Part shown: one piece after another, positions 42,599-51,611 of the stretch
Position numbering within the stretch: the first letter of the stretch is position 1
How the letters are laid out: every line of letters begins with the position of its first letter
Origin: Roseobacter insulae
GTDB lineage: Bacteria; Pseudomonadota; Alphaproteobacteria; Rhodobacterales; Rhodobacteraceae
Direction: 5' to 3'
NCBI RefSeq assembly: GCF_019375555.1
Contig: NZ_JAHXDN010000011.1
Span: forward strand, 18,071 to 82,070
Length of the DNA: 64,000 nucleotides
Made by a program: the position numbers and the translations under genes
Notes under the pieces: generated by a model
What the model saw: only the letters and a program-made list of their open reading frames with translations
Databases searched by the model: none
Told to the model about the DNA's origin: nothing

Positions 42599-43924
42599 CT
42601 ATTCCGCAAGGCCATAGTCCTTGCGCCCGATGGAGACATAGGCGGTGAACCCCGCGGCGCGCGCATCATCGGGATTATAGATGTTGCGCAGATCGGCCAT
42701 CACAGGGGTGGCCATATCCGCCGCCACCCGGCCCAGATCCAGCGCGCGAAATTCATTCCACTCGGTCAGGATCACCACCGCATCCGCTCCTTTGGCCGCT
42801 TCGTAGACATCCTCCACCCAGGTCACGCCGGGCAAAAGCGCTTCGCCTTCGCGCGCGCCCTGCGGGTCCACCACACGTACCTTCGCGCCCTTGCCCACAA
42901 GGGCGGGCACGATGGTAAGGCTGGGCGCATCGCGCATGTCATCGGTATTGGGTTTGAACGTCACGCCCAATACCGCCACGGTCTTGCCGTTCACCGACCC
43001 GCCGCAAAGGTCGAAAACCTTGTCCACCATGCGCCGCTTGGTCTCCTCATTGACCTTGATCACCGTCTCCGTGAGCTGCATCGGCACCCCGTATTCCTGC
43101 CCGATCCGGGCCAGTGCCGAGGTATCCTTGGGAAAACAGCTGCCGCCATAGCCGGGACCTGCATGCAGGAACTTGTTGCCGATCCGCCCGTCCATGCCCA
43201 TGCCCTTGGAGACCATTTTCACATCCGCGCCGGTGCGCTCGCACAGGTTCGCGATCTCGTTGATGAAGGTGATCTTGGTGGCCAGAAAGGCGTTGGCGGC
43301 GTATTTGATCATCTCGGCGCTTTCCAGATCGGTGGTCATCACCGGGAAATCGCGTAAGTAGAGCGGGCGGTAGATCGCCTGCATGACCTCCGCCGCACGG
43401 TCGCTTTCAACCCCCACGACGATCCGGTCCGGGCGCATGAAATCGTCGATCGCGGCCCCTTCGCGCAGGAATTCGGGGTTGGAGGCCACATCGAAATCGA
43501 CATCCGGATTGGCGGCCCTGATGGTCTCGGCCACCCGGGCGTTGGTGCCGACCGGCACGGTGGATTTGGTCACCACAACCGCGTAATCGGTGAGCGCCTG
43601 CGCAATCTCTGTCGCGGCGGCCATCACATAGGTCAGATCCGCATGACCATCGCCGCGCCGCGTCGGCGTGCCCACGGCGATGAACACCGCATCCGCGCCA
43701 GCCACCGCTTCGGCCAGATTGCCCGAGAAGGTCAGTCGCCCCGCGGCCACGTTCTTGGCCATCAGATCATCGAGACCCGGCTCGTAGATCGGCACGTCCC
43801 CCGCGTTCAGCTTGGCCAACTTGGCAGGGTCCTTGTCCACGCAGATTACCTCATGGCCGAAGTCGGAGAAACAGACCCCCGAAACAAGGCCCACGTAGCC
43901 CGTGCCGATCATCGCAATCTTCAT
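42599..43924 (-). CDS. ugd: UDP-glucose 6-dehydrogenase
   Basis: 441 residues. The NAD-binding start is IAMIGTGYVGLVSGVCFSDFGH. It has VFIAVGTPTRRGDGHADLTYV, STVPVGTN, the NPEFLREGAAIDDFMRPDRI block and the catalytic Cys in GPGYGGSCFPKDTSAL. LGVTFKPNTDDMRDAPS in the C-terminal domain completes the family pattern. It oxidises UDP-glucose to UDP-glucuronate, a precursor of acidic exopolysaccharide sugars. GGAGACGAG precedes ATG. Its neighbour manC is convergent 6 bases away. It is divergent from the rhamnose operon with a 176-base spacer. Confidence 0.95.
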   Translation of the reverse strand: MKIAMIGTGYVGLVSGVCFSDFGHEVICVDKDPAKLAKLNAGDVPIYEPGLDDLMAKNVAAGRLTFSGNLAEAVAGADAVFIAVGTPTRRGDGHADLTYVMAAATEIAQALTDYAVVVTKSTVPVGTNARVAETIRAANPDVDFDVASNPEFLREGAAIDDFMRPDRIVVGVESDRAAEVMQAIYRPLYLRDFPVMTTDLESAEMIKYAANAFLATKITFINEIANLCERTGADVKMVSKGMGMDGRIGNKFLHAGPGYGGSCFPKDTSALARIGQEYGVPMQLTETVIKVNEETKRRMVDKVFDLCGGSVNGKTVAVLGVTFKPNTDDMRDAPSLTIVPALVGKGAKVRVVDPQGAREGEALLPGVTWVEDVYEAAKGADAVVILTEWNEFRALDLGRVAADMATPVMADLRNIYNPDDARAAGFTAYVSIGRKDYGLAE

Positions 43925-44100
43925 CTACTCGTCTCCACATCAGCGCCCCGGTTTGCGTGATGCGGCAAGTACTTGAACCTGTCAACAGCATGGCCTCCGC
44001 CCGGCGGAGGTTTTGTCGCCTACGGGCAGGGTTTGTGGATGACAGCCGCAAGGGGGCTTGGTAATTGGAGCCTGATTATACTTGTGCAAGGGTTTTGGTT

Positions 44101-44664
44101 TTGCAGATTGAGAAAACGAAACTGGACGGCGTTTTCGTGCTGACCCCCAAACGGTTTGGCGATGCCCGTGGCTTTTTCAGCGAAAGCTGGAGCCGGCGCG
44201 CGATGGCGGAGCAGGGCTTTGACTATGATTGGGTGCAGGACAACCATTCCCTGTCGATGCAGGCAGGTACCGTGCGCGGCCTGCATTTCCAGTCGCCGCC
44301 CCATGCCCAGGCCAAGCTGGTGCGCTGCGGGCGCGGCGCGTTTTTCGACGTGGTTGTCGACATCCGCCGGGGCGCGCCCACCTATGGTCAGTGGATTGGC
44401 GAAGAACTGAGTTTCGAGAACGGCAAACAGATCCTTGTGCCCACCGGGTTCCTGCATGGCTTCGCCACCCGGGTCCCCGGGACCGAGATCATCTACAAAT
44501 GCTCCGATTACTATGCGCCGGACTGTGACGGGGCGGTGCGCTTTGACTGCCCGGAGATCGGCATCAACTGGGGTTTGGGCGATTTAGAGCCTGTTTTATC
44601 CGAAAAAGATGCCGCTGCCACCGGGTTGGCCGATTTCGACAGCCCTTTTGTCTATGAAGGATGA
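44101..44664 (+). CDS. rmlC: dTDP-4-dehydrorhamnose 3,5-epimerase
   Basis: 187 residues from a TTG at 44101, which has AAGGG eight bases upstream and gives the family's usual start ([16 protein letters not shown]). A longer frame from 44065 is unlikely. Key features are [12 protein letters not shown], the catalytic His in [31 protein letters not shown] and [13 protein letters not shown]. It epimerises dTDP-4-keto-6-deoxyglucose at C3 and C5. It is the first gene of the rmlC-rmlB-rmlD-rmlA-phosphomannomutase operon. Confidence 0.94.
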   Translation: MQIEKTKLDGVFVLTPKRFGDARGFFSESWSRRAMAEQGFDYDWVQDNHSLSMQAGTVRGLHFQSPPHAQAKLVRCGRGAFFDVVVDIRRGAPTYGQWIGEELSFENGKQILVPTGFLHGFATRVPGTEIIYKCSDYYAPDCDGAVRFDCPEIGINWGLGDLEPVLSEKDAAATGLADFDSPFVYEG

Positions 44665-44668
44665 TCCC

Positions 44669-45709
44669 ATGAAACTGCTTGTCACCGGTGGCGCAGGGTT
44701 CATCGGCTCTGCGGTGGTGCGTCAGGCCATCGCGCGCGGGTACAGGATCATCAATCTCGATGCGCTGACCTATGCCGCCTGCCTGGAGAATGTGGCCAGC
44801 GTCGCCGATCATCCGGGATATGCCTTCGAGCAGGCCGACATCCGCGACCGCGCCGCCCTCGATCGCATCTTTGCGGCCCATAAGCCCGATGCGGTGATGC
44901 ATCTGGCCGCGGAATCCCACGTGGACCGGTCCATCGACGGGCCGGGGGACTTCATCGAGACCAATATCACCGGCACCTACCAGCTGCTGGAAGCCGCGCG
45001 CCGCTTCTGGACCGCGCAGGGCAGGCCGGAAGATTTCCGCTTTCATCACATCTCTACGGATGAGGTTTTTGGCAGCCTCGGCGAGACCGGCCAGTTCACG
45101 GAAACCACGCCTTACGATCCGCGCAGCCCCTATTCCGCCTCCAAGGCAGCCTCCGATCACCTGGTGCGCGCCTGGCACGAGACCTACGGGCTGCCCATCG
45201 TGATGACCAATTGCTCCAACAACTACGGGCCTTATCACTTCCCCGAAAAGCTGATCCCCGTGGTGATCCTGAACGCGCTGGCGGGCAAGGACATCCCGGT
45301 CTACGGCAAGGGCGAGAACGTGCGCGACTGGCTTTATGTCGAAGATCATGCCGATGCGCTGCTGACCGTGCTGGAAAAGGGGGAGATCGGGCGCAGCTAC
45401 AATATCGGCGGCGAGAACGAGGCGCGCAACATCGACATAGTGCGCATGATCTGCCGCATTCTCGAAGAGAAACGTCCTAAAAACAGTCCCTACGAAGACC
45501 AGGTCCGCTTTGTCACGGACCGCCCGGGCCATGATCTGCGCTACGCGATCGACCCCACGCGGATCGCCACGGAACTGGGGTGGCGGCCCTCCGTGACGCT
45601 GGCGGAAGGTCTGGAAAAAACCGTGCAGTGGTATCTGGACAATGAAGACTGGTGGCGCGCCCTGCAGAACCGCGATGGCGTGGGCCAGCGCCTTGGGGCA
45701 AAAGCATGA
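44669..45709 (+). CDS. rmlB: dTDP-glucose 4,6-dehydratase
   Basis: 346 residues. The short-chain dehydrogenase start is [20 protein letters not shown]. It has [10 protein letters not shown], the YSASKAASD active-site motif, [18 protein letters not shown] and [13 protein letters not shown], followed by NIGGENE-x-x-N as in RmlB. It converts dTDP-glucose to dTDP-4-keto-6-deoxyglucose, the branch point for rhamnose and, through an aminotransferase such as the one at 57394-58539, for 4-amino sugars. ATG at 44669 follows rmlC by 4 bases with GGATG upstream. Its end overlaps rmlD by ATGA. Confidence 0.96.
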   Translation: MKLLVTGGAGFIGSAVVRQAIARGYRIINLDALTYAACLENVASVADHPGYAFEQADIRDRAALDRIFAAHKPDAVMHLAAESHVDRSIDGPGDFIETNITGTYQLLEAARRFWTAQGRPEDFRFHHISTDEVFGSLGETGQFTETTPYDPRSPYSASKAASDHLVRAWHETYGLPIVMTNCSNNYGPYHFPEKLIPVVILNALAGKDIPVYGKGENVRDWLYVEDHADALLTVLEKGEIGRSYNIGGENEARNIDIVRMICRILEEKRPKNSPYEDQVRFVTDRPGHDLRYAIDPTRIATELGWRPSVTLAEGLEKTVQWYLDNEDWWRALQNRDGVGQRLGAKA

Positions 45710-46554
45710 AGGTTCTCATCTTTGGCAAAACCGGGCAGGTGGCCACGGAACTGGCGCATTTCGACGGCGTCACCTCATTGGGCCGCGAGGAGGCCGACCT
45801 GACCGACCCCGGGGCCTGCGAGGCTCTCATTGCCGAAACGGAGGCGGATGCGGTGATCAACGCCGCTGCCTACACGGCTGTGGACAAGGCCGAAGAGGAC
45901 CGCGAGACCGCGATGATCGTGAACGCGATGGCCCCCACGGCGATGGCGGCGGCGGCTGCCGCGCGCGATCTGCCCTTCGTGCATATCTCCACCGATTACG
46001 TTTTCGAGGGTGGCGGCACGACGCCGTGGCGGCCTGACGATACCACCGGTCCCTTGGGCGTTTACGGTGCCAGCAAGCTGGGCGGCGAACATGGGATCAC
46101 CGCGGCCGGGGGCAGATACGGCATTTTGCGCACCTCCTGGGTGTTTTCCGCCCATGGCAACAATTTCGCCCGGACCATGCTGCGTTTGGGCGCGGACCGC
46201 GATGCCCTCACCATCGTGGCGGACCAGATCGGCGGGCCAACACCGGCGCGCGATATCGCGGCGGCCTGCATGCGCATGGCGACAGCGCTGAAAGAGGATG
46301 CGGAGAAATCCGGCACCTATCATTTCAGCGGCACCCCGGATGTCAGCTGGGCCGATTTCGCGCGCGAAATCTTTGCGCAGGCAAGCCTGAGCGTCGCGGT
46401 GACGGATATCCCGACCTCCGCCTATCCCACCCCGGCCCAACGCCCGCTGAATTCCCGGCTCGACTGCAGCGCCACCACATCCGCATTCGGCATAGAGCGC
46501 CCGGATTGGCGCAGCGGTCTGGCGGCTGTCCTCGCCGAGCTGAACAGAGCCTGA
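45706..46554 (+). CDS. rmlD: dTDP-4-dehydrorhamnose reductase
   Basis: 282 residues. [16 protein letters not shown] is the NADPH-binding start. It has [36 protein letters not shown] (active-site Tyr and Lys) and [25 protein letters not shown] near the C-terminus is typical. It carries out the last step of dTDP-L-rhamnose synthesis. The start overlaps the rmlB stop by ATGA. rmlA follows after 15 bases. Confidence 0.95.
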   Translation: MKVLIFGKTGQVATELAHFDGVTSLGREEADLTDPGACEALIAETEADAVINAAAYTAVDKAEEDRETAMIVNAMAPTAMAAAAAARDLPFVHISTDYVFEGGGTTPWRPDDTTGPLGVYGASKLGGEHGITAAGGRYGILRTSWVFSAHGNNFARTMLRLGADRDALTIVADQIGGPTPARDIAAACMRMATALKEDAEKSGTYHFSGTPDVSWADFAREIFAQASLSVAVTDIPTSAYPTPAQRPLNSRLDCSATTSAFGIERPDWRSGLAAVLAELNRA

Positions 46555-46569
46555 TAAGGAGATTTCACG

Positions 46570-47433
46570 ATGAAACGCAAAGGCATCATCCTCGCCGGTG
46601 GCTCGGGCACGCGGCTTTATCCCATCACGCTGGGGGTCTCCAAACAGCTGCTGCCGATCTACGACAAGCCGATGATCTATTACCCGCTGTCGGTGCTGAT
46701 GCTGGCAGGAATCCGCGAGATCGCGATGATCACCACCCCCGAGGATCAGGCGCAGTTCCGGCGCATGCTGGGGGATGGCGCGCAATGGGGCGTGCAGCTT
46801 ACCTATATCGTGCAGCCCTCGCCCGACGGGCTGGCGCAGGCCTTCATCCTGGCGGAGGATTTTCTGGCAGGCGCGCCCTCGGCGCTGGTGCTGGGCGACA
46901 ATATCTTCTTTGGCCACGGGCTGCCCGAACTGATGGCCGCCGCGGATGCGCAGCCGCAGGGAGCAACGGTCTTCGGCTATCAGGTGGCCGATCCCGAGCG
47001 CTACGGCGTGGTGGATTTTGACGCGGATGGCACCGTGCGCGGCATCGTCGAGAAACCGAAAGTGCCGCCTTCGAACCACGCGGTCACCGGGCTCTATTTC
47101 GTGGATGGCACGGCGCCGGCCAAGGCGCGGCAGGTCAAACCCTCGGCCCGCGGCGAGGTGGAGATCACCACGCTGCTGGAGATGTATCTCGCCGAAGAGA
47201 CCCTGACCGTGCAGCGCATGGGCCGTGGCTATGCCTGGCTGGATACCGGCACCCATGGCAGCCTGCTGGATGCGGGCAATTTCGTGCGCACCATCGAAAA
47301 GCGGCAGGGCCAGCAGATCGGCAGCCCCGAAGAGATCGCCTTTGAACTGGGCTGGATCAGCCGCGAAGAGCTGCACCGCGAGGCGGAGAAATACGCCAAG
47401 AACGATTATGGCACCTACCTGAGCAAGCTCTGA
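46570..47433 (+). CDS. rmlA: glucose-1-phosphate thymidylyltransferase
   Basis: 287 residues, the common length of Rml[17 protein letters not shown] is the nucleotide-binding loop. Next come [44 protein letters not shown], the [14 protein letters not shown] segment and [18 protein letters not shown]. It activates glucose-1-phosphate to dTDP-glucose, the committed step, and is normally feedback-inhibited by dTDP-rhamnose. A very strong AAGGAG precedes ATG. Having all four rml genes on one replicon is the mark of roseobacter biofilm plasmids. Confidence 0.96.
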   Translation: MKRKGIILAGGSGTRLYPITLGVSKQLLPIYDKPMIYYPLSVLMLAGIREIAMITTPEDQAQFRRMLGDGAQWGVQLTYIVQPSPDGLAQAFILAEDFLAGAPSALVLGDNIFFGHGLPELMAAADAQPQGATVFGYQVADPERYGVVDFDADGTVRGIVEKPKVPPSNHAVTGLYFVDGTAPAKARQVKPSARGEVEITTLLEMYLAEETLTVQRMGRGYAWLDTGTHGSLLDAGNFVRTIEKRQGQQIGSPEEIAFELGWISREELHREAEKYAKNDYGTYLSKL

Positions 47434-47464
47434 CAGACCCTTTTTAACAGCGCCGGAGAACCCC

Positions 47465-48838
47465 ATGTCCGTCAAATTTGGAACAAGCGGCCTGCGCGGG
47501 CTGGTCACAGCCATGACCCCCGATCTGATCACCGTCCATGTGCAGGCGTTTCTCAGCGCCTGCGATACCGGCGGCGTGCTCTGCGTGGGGCGGGACCTGC
47601 GGCCCTCCTCGCCACGCATTGCGGATAACGTGATCGCAGCGGCACGGGCGGTAGGGGTCCGGGTGATCGATTGCGGCGAACTGCCCACCCCGGCGCTGGC
47701 ACTGGCCGCGCAGGCCGTGGATGGTGGGGCGGTGATGGTTACCGGCAGCCATATTCCGGCGGATCGCAACGGGCTGAAGTTCTACGTCCGCTCCGGCGAG
47801 ATCAGCAAGGCGGATGAAGCGGCAATCCTGGCGCATCTCGACGAGAGCCCGGCAACAGATGCCCCTCCCGGCGCGCTGGAAACCGACACCGGGGCCATGG
47901 ATCGCTATGTCGGCCGCTTCGTCGACGCCTTCGGTCCGGAGGCATTATCAGGCCAACGCATCGGGCTTTATGCTCATAGTGCAGTGGGGCGGGACGCCCT
48001 GGCGCAAATCCTGAAGGATCTGGGCGCCGAGGTGATCGAGCTGGGCCGCTCGGAAACTTTCATCCCCGTGGACACCGAAGCGGTCGATCCGGAGGTGCGG
48101 GTGCAGATCGCGGAATGGGTGGCTGAGCACACCCTCGACGCGCTGGTCTCCACGGACGGCGATTCAGACCGCCCATTGCTGGCCGATGAAACCGGGCGGG
48201 TGGTGCCGGGGGACCTTCTGGGCCAGATCACCGCAGAGGTGCTGAAGGCCGAAACCATCGCCACGCCGATCTCCTCCAACAGCGGGGTGACGATGAAGGG
48301 TTTCAAGGATGTCAGGCTGACGCAGATCGGCTCGCCTTATGTCATCGCCGCGATGGAGGCCGCAGAGGGGCGCGTTGTGGGCTATGAAGCCAATGGCGGC
48401 TTCCTGCTGGGCTTCGCGGCGCAGGGCCCTGCGGGCGTGCTGGCCCCGCTGGTCACCCGCGATTGCACCCTGCCGATCCTGACGGTGCTTTATGCCGGCC
48501 GCGACGGCGGCATCGCCACCCGCGTGGCAAAAGAACCCCCCGTGGTGACCGTCGCGGACCGGTTGCAGGAGGTGGCACAGGCCAAAAGCCGCGCACTTCT
48601 GGAGAAATGGCAGCAAGACCCCGCCGCCCGCGCGGCCTTTCTGGCGCCCCTGGACAAGGCAGAGCGTGACCTCGACCTGACGGACGGGCTGCGCATGGTG
48701 CTGACGGATGGTGATGTGATCCACATCCGCCCCTCGGGAAATGCCCCGGAACTCAGGCTCTATATCGAGACACAAGATCAGGAAACCGCCGAAACACTGC
48801 TGACGCAAGCGCTGGAGCATCTCAGACAGGCGTTGTGA
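47465..48838 (+). CDS. phosphomannomutase/phosphohexomutase
   Basis: 457 residues with the alpha-D-phosphohexomutase four-domain plan. The phosphoserine loop is TGSHIPADRNGLKFY (TASHNP in most relatives), the metal site is STDGDSDRPLL, the sugar loop is GYEANGGFL (usually GExSG) and the phosphate loop is RPSGNAPELRLYIE. These variants suggest a distinct phosphomannomutase subgroup. It likely interconverts mannose-6- and mannose-1-phosphate for ManC, and possibly glucose phosphates for RmlA. It is 31 bases after rmlA with GCCGGAG upstream, the last gene of the rhamnose operon. Confidence 0.85.
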   Translation: MSVKFGTSGLRGLVTAMTPDLITVHVQAFLSACDTGGVLCVGRDLRPSSPRIADNVIAAARAVGVRVIDCGELPTPALALAAQAVDGGAVMVTGSHIPADRNGLKFYVRSGEISKADEAAILAHLDESPATDAPPGALETDTGAMDRYVGRFVDAFGPEALSGQRIGLYAHSAVGRDALAQILKDLGAEVIELGRSETFIPVDTEAVDPEVRVQIAEWVAEHTLDALVSTDGDSDRPLLADETGRVVPGDLLGQITAEVLKAETIATPISSNSGVTMKGFKDVRLTQIGSPYVIAAMEAAEGRVVGYEANGGFLLGFAAQGPAGVLAPLVTRDCTLPILTVLYAGRDGGIATRVAKEPPVVTVADRLQEVAQAKSRALLEKWQQDPAARAAFLAPLDKAERDLDLTDGLRMVLTDGDVIHIRPSGNAPELRLYIETQDQETAETLLTQALEHLRQAL

Positions 48839-49050
48839 GATCTCGTCGCAAAACTCGGGCGCGCAAGAAAAGCGGGTCATCCTCCAGCGCCGTCAGGATG
48901 GAAGCGCCTTAGCCTGTACGAAAAGTAGGGTAGCCATCACATTTCAGGTGACGTAGAAGGGCGCGCGACGGGAATATACATCGTGTCTAACCCGCTTAGC
49001 GCGAGTCCGGTTTATGGGCAGAAGTACATGATACAGCGAGCCAGCATTTG

Positions 49051-50283
49051 ATGATCGATGATGTGAAACAGAGACAAATGCGCGCGAACCCGGCATATAA
49101 GTTCAAAAGGGAACTGAAACGCCTCGCACAACATATGAGAAATCCACTGATCCCTGCAAATAAATTAAAAAGAGAGCTTTTGCGCATCGGCAGGCAGATC
49201 ATTAATCTGCCTCCGTTTGTCATCTCTTACCTTTTCGCAACGCCCTACTACGATCTGGTGCTGGCAAGAAAATGCAAAATACTGGATGGCAAGGCCGAGC
49301 CGAAGAACCGCATTGCAGTCTACCTGTTCTATCCCCAAAAGGGTCTGCAGAAATCTCACCTGCGCGCCATCGATTACCTTGCGCAATCCGGATACGCACC
49401 GCTTGTGATCTGCAACGCCCCCCTGGACGATGCGGAGCTTTGCAAAGTACTCGGCCGATGCTGGCGATATATCGAGCGGCCCAATTTCGGCTATGATTTT
49501 GGCGGCTATCGCGACGGTATACTGTCTATAAAAACCCAACTGGGTTCATTGGACAGGCTAATCCTGACAAACGATTCTACCTGGTTTCCGCTGCCGGGTG
49601 CGATGGACTGGATCGCGGCCTCCGAGGCTTTGAATGTCGATTATGCGGGGGCTGCCTGGGCTTGGGCCGTGCGGCATGAAGATCCCGAAGACTTCGAGAA
49701 AATTCAATGGACTGTCGATAAGGACAGACGCAATTTTCACTATGCCTCTTACGCATTAAACATCGCCAGTCCGATTTTGCGCACGAAAAAATTCTATAGG
49801 TTCTGGAAGAACTTCCGCCTGACGAACGAAAAAAACAGAACCGTAAGGCGGGGCGAAATCGGTCTGACAACCTGGGTAAAAAAGCACGGGTTCAGCCATG
49901 GTGCCACAACGGAGCTGATGCAAATCAGTCAACTTCTGAACGCGAAGAACGACGATGAGGTTCTGAATTTGGTTGAAAATCTGATCTTCGTGACAGACCC
50001 CAAAATGAAGGATATCACAGAGGCTTTTCTGAAGGATGCGCAAACGTCGGAACCCTTTCCAAGAAAGCGGGCGGAGCAGCTGATTGCCAACGCCGTGGCC
50101 CGTCAGGGGATGTCTTATTCGATCATGGGTGAACTGATCGAGAACCATGGGTTTGCCTTCATGAAGAAATCCCCGGCTTTCCGTAACGATGGCACGGATG
50201 CCATTGTCCAAAATATTCTTACGGGGATGGACGCCAAATTTCGCAAGGATATTCTCGGCGAAATTAGTGCATTAGATCGCTAA
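49051..50283 (+). CDS. rhamnan synthesis F-like glycosyltransferase
   Basis: About 410 residues. The first ~75 are basic and helical. Then follow NRIAVYLFYPQKGLQKSHLRAI, RPNFGYDFGGYRDGI and RLILTNDSTWFPLP, the pattern of the rhamnan synthesis F (RgpF) family found in rhamnose-rich polysaccharide loci. The tail has further helical segments. It probably transfers or assembles rhamnose, fitting the rml operon just upstream. The codons are more AT-rich than in genes to the left. ATG at 49051 (or TTG at 49048) is chosen; the ribosome site is weak. A 212-base spacer separates it from the rml operon. Confidence 0.75.
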   Translation: MIDDVKQRQMRANPAYKFKRELKRLAQHMRNPLIPANKLKRELLRIGRQIINLPPFVISYLFATPYYDLVLARKCKILDGKAEPKNRIAVYLFYPQKGLQKSHLRAIDYLAQSGYAPLVICNAPLDDAELCKVLGRCWRYIERPNFGYDFGGYRDGILSIKTQLGSLDRLILTNDSTWFPLPGAMDWIAASEALNVDYAGAAWAWAVRHEDPEDFEKIQWTVDKDRRNFHYASYALNIASPILRTKKFYRFWKNFRLTNEKNRTVRRGEIGLTTWVKKHGFSHGATTELMQISQLLNAKNDDEVLNLVENLIFVTDPKMKDITEAFLKDAQTSEPFPRKRAEQLIANAVARQGMSYSIMGELIENHGFAFMKKSPAFRNDGTDAIVQNILTGMDAKFRKDILGEISALDR

Positions 50284-50363
50284 AGGGACGGGTGTGAGCG
50301 CCGGGATGTCGTGATATATCCCGATGAGCGCGTCGGACTGGCCAGGAAGCGACAGGGACAAAC

Positions 50364-51446
50364 ATGTCAAATATTCTTTTCATCATCGGTATGCATCGCA
50401 GCGGTACCAGCGCCTTGTCGGGAAGTACGCGCTTTCTGGGAGCGATCCATGCCGAGGCGTCCCACGGCTCAAACGACAATAACATCAAGGGGCACTTCGA
50501 ACCGATTGAGGTTGTCGCCGCGAATGACCAGCTGCTAGAGAATGTCAACAGAACATGGAACGATTGCCGACCGCCGCCGGTCTTTGATGCGCCGCAAAAA
50601 CAAGGCTATGAAACAACATTCGCAAAAATCCTGGATCAAGAATTTGGCTCCGGCGCGCTGGTGGTTGTCAAGGATCCCCGCATTTCATTGCTGACAGGTC
50701 TCTGGGGGGATGGGGCCCGGCGCAACGGGGACACGCCAAGGTTTGCCATTGCGCTGCGCGATCCTGCGGCTTCAGCCTCTTCGATCATGCGCCGCGACGG
50801 GCTGTCGGCCGAGGCGGCGCTGGCAATCTGGACGCGCTACATGCTTGAGGCGGAGCACAATACCCGTACGGAGACCCGCGCCATTATCCCCGCCGAGAGG
50901 TTCGTTTCAGATCCGGTCACCACGCTGACTGAACTGGCGGAACAACTGGAGATCACTTGGCCCAACTCGCCACAGTCGACGCGCGCCGAGCTTGAAACCT
51001 TTATCGAACGCGGCCTGCTTCACGCGCCGCTGGAGTTGGAAACGCCCATTCTGAAGACTGCGCGGGAAGTCTATGATGCATTGAACATTCTGGCCGAAGA
51101 CAGCGACAATGCACAGGCGATGTCCACTCTTGATCGAATCCGAAAGAATTTTGCCCCCCTATCGGAACAGATCCATGAACGGATGGTGCTGGATCAACTC
51201 CATAAGGCGATTTTGAACAAATGGCAGGTTGATGATCTGCTTAAGACGCGCCGCCATACCAGACAGGAGCTGGAAATGGCCCTCGTCAGGGCGCATAAAT
51301 ATCCTTGGAAACCTTTAGTGGATTCCTTGAAATTCCGCGCACTCACCAGATTGGCCAAGCTGGTGGCCCCGATTTCCCAAGGACGGGCAGAGCATTTTCT
51401 ACGCTCCGCCAGCAAACGGGATCCGCAAAGATTTTCAACCAAATAG
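50364..51446 (+). CDS. sulfotransferase-like protein with C-terminal extension
   Basis: 360 residues. NILFIIGMHRSGTSALSG is the 5'-phosphosulfate-binding motif at the N-terminus. ALVVVKDPRISLL and FAIALRDPAASASSIMRR follow, the latter being the 3'-phosphate segment. From about residue 235 there is a charged helical extension of ~120 residues ending KRDPQRFSTK, not usual for single-domain sulfotransferases and possibly a dimerisation or coiled-coil region. The same GMHRSGTS plan occurs in the protein at 40092-40934. It is a single gene, 80 bases after the RgpF-like gene. Confidence 0.8.
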   Translation: MSNILFIIGMHRSGTSALSGSTRFLGAIHAEASHGSNDNNIKGHFEPIEVVAANDQLLENVNRTWNDCRPPPVFDAPQKQGYETTFAKILDQEFGSGALVVVKDPRISLLTGLWGDGARRNGDTPRFAIALRDPAASASSIMRRDGLSAEAALAIWTRYMLEAEHNTRTETRAIIPAERFVSDPVTTLTELAEQLEITWPNSPQSTRAELETFIERGLLHAPLELETPILKTAREVYDALNILAEDSDNAQAMSTLDRIRKNFAPLSEQIHERMVLDQLHKAILNKWQVDDLLKTRRHTRQELEMALVRAHKYPWKPLVDSLKFRALTRLAKLVAPISQGRAEHFLRSASKRDPQRFSTK

Positions 51447-51611
51447 GACAACCGGATCGTCTGATATTACTGGGCAAAACCGGGGCGCGTCCGGGCAGGG
51501 AGGGGTAGGACCCGTTGTCCAAATAATTGGGATGACTTGGCCGCGTCGGGCAACTAATGACAGTCAAGACCAGCCAGCATATGAGTTGCATAGAGGTTTA
51601 ACGGTATCATT

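Noticed and set aside
45775..47769. 664-codon minus-strand frame across rmlD and rmlA
   Set aside because: It overlaps three well-identified genes, and its translation shows no family pattern.
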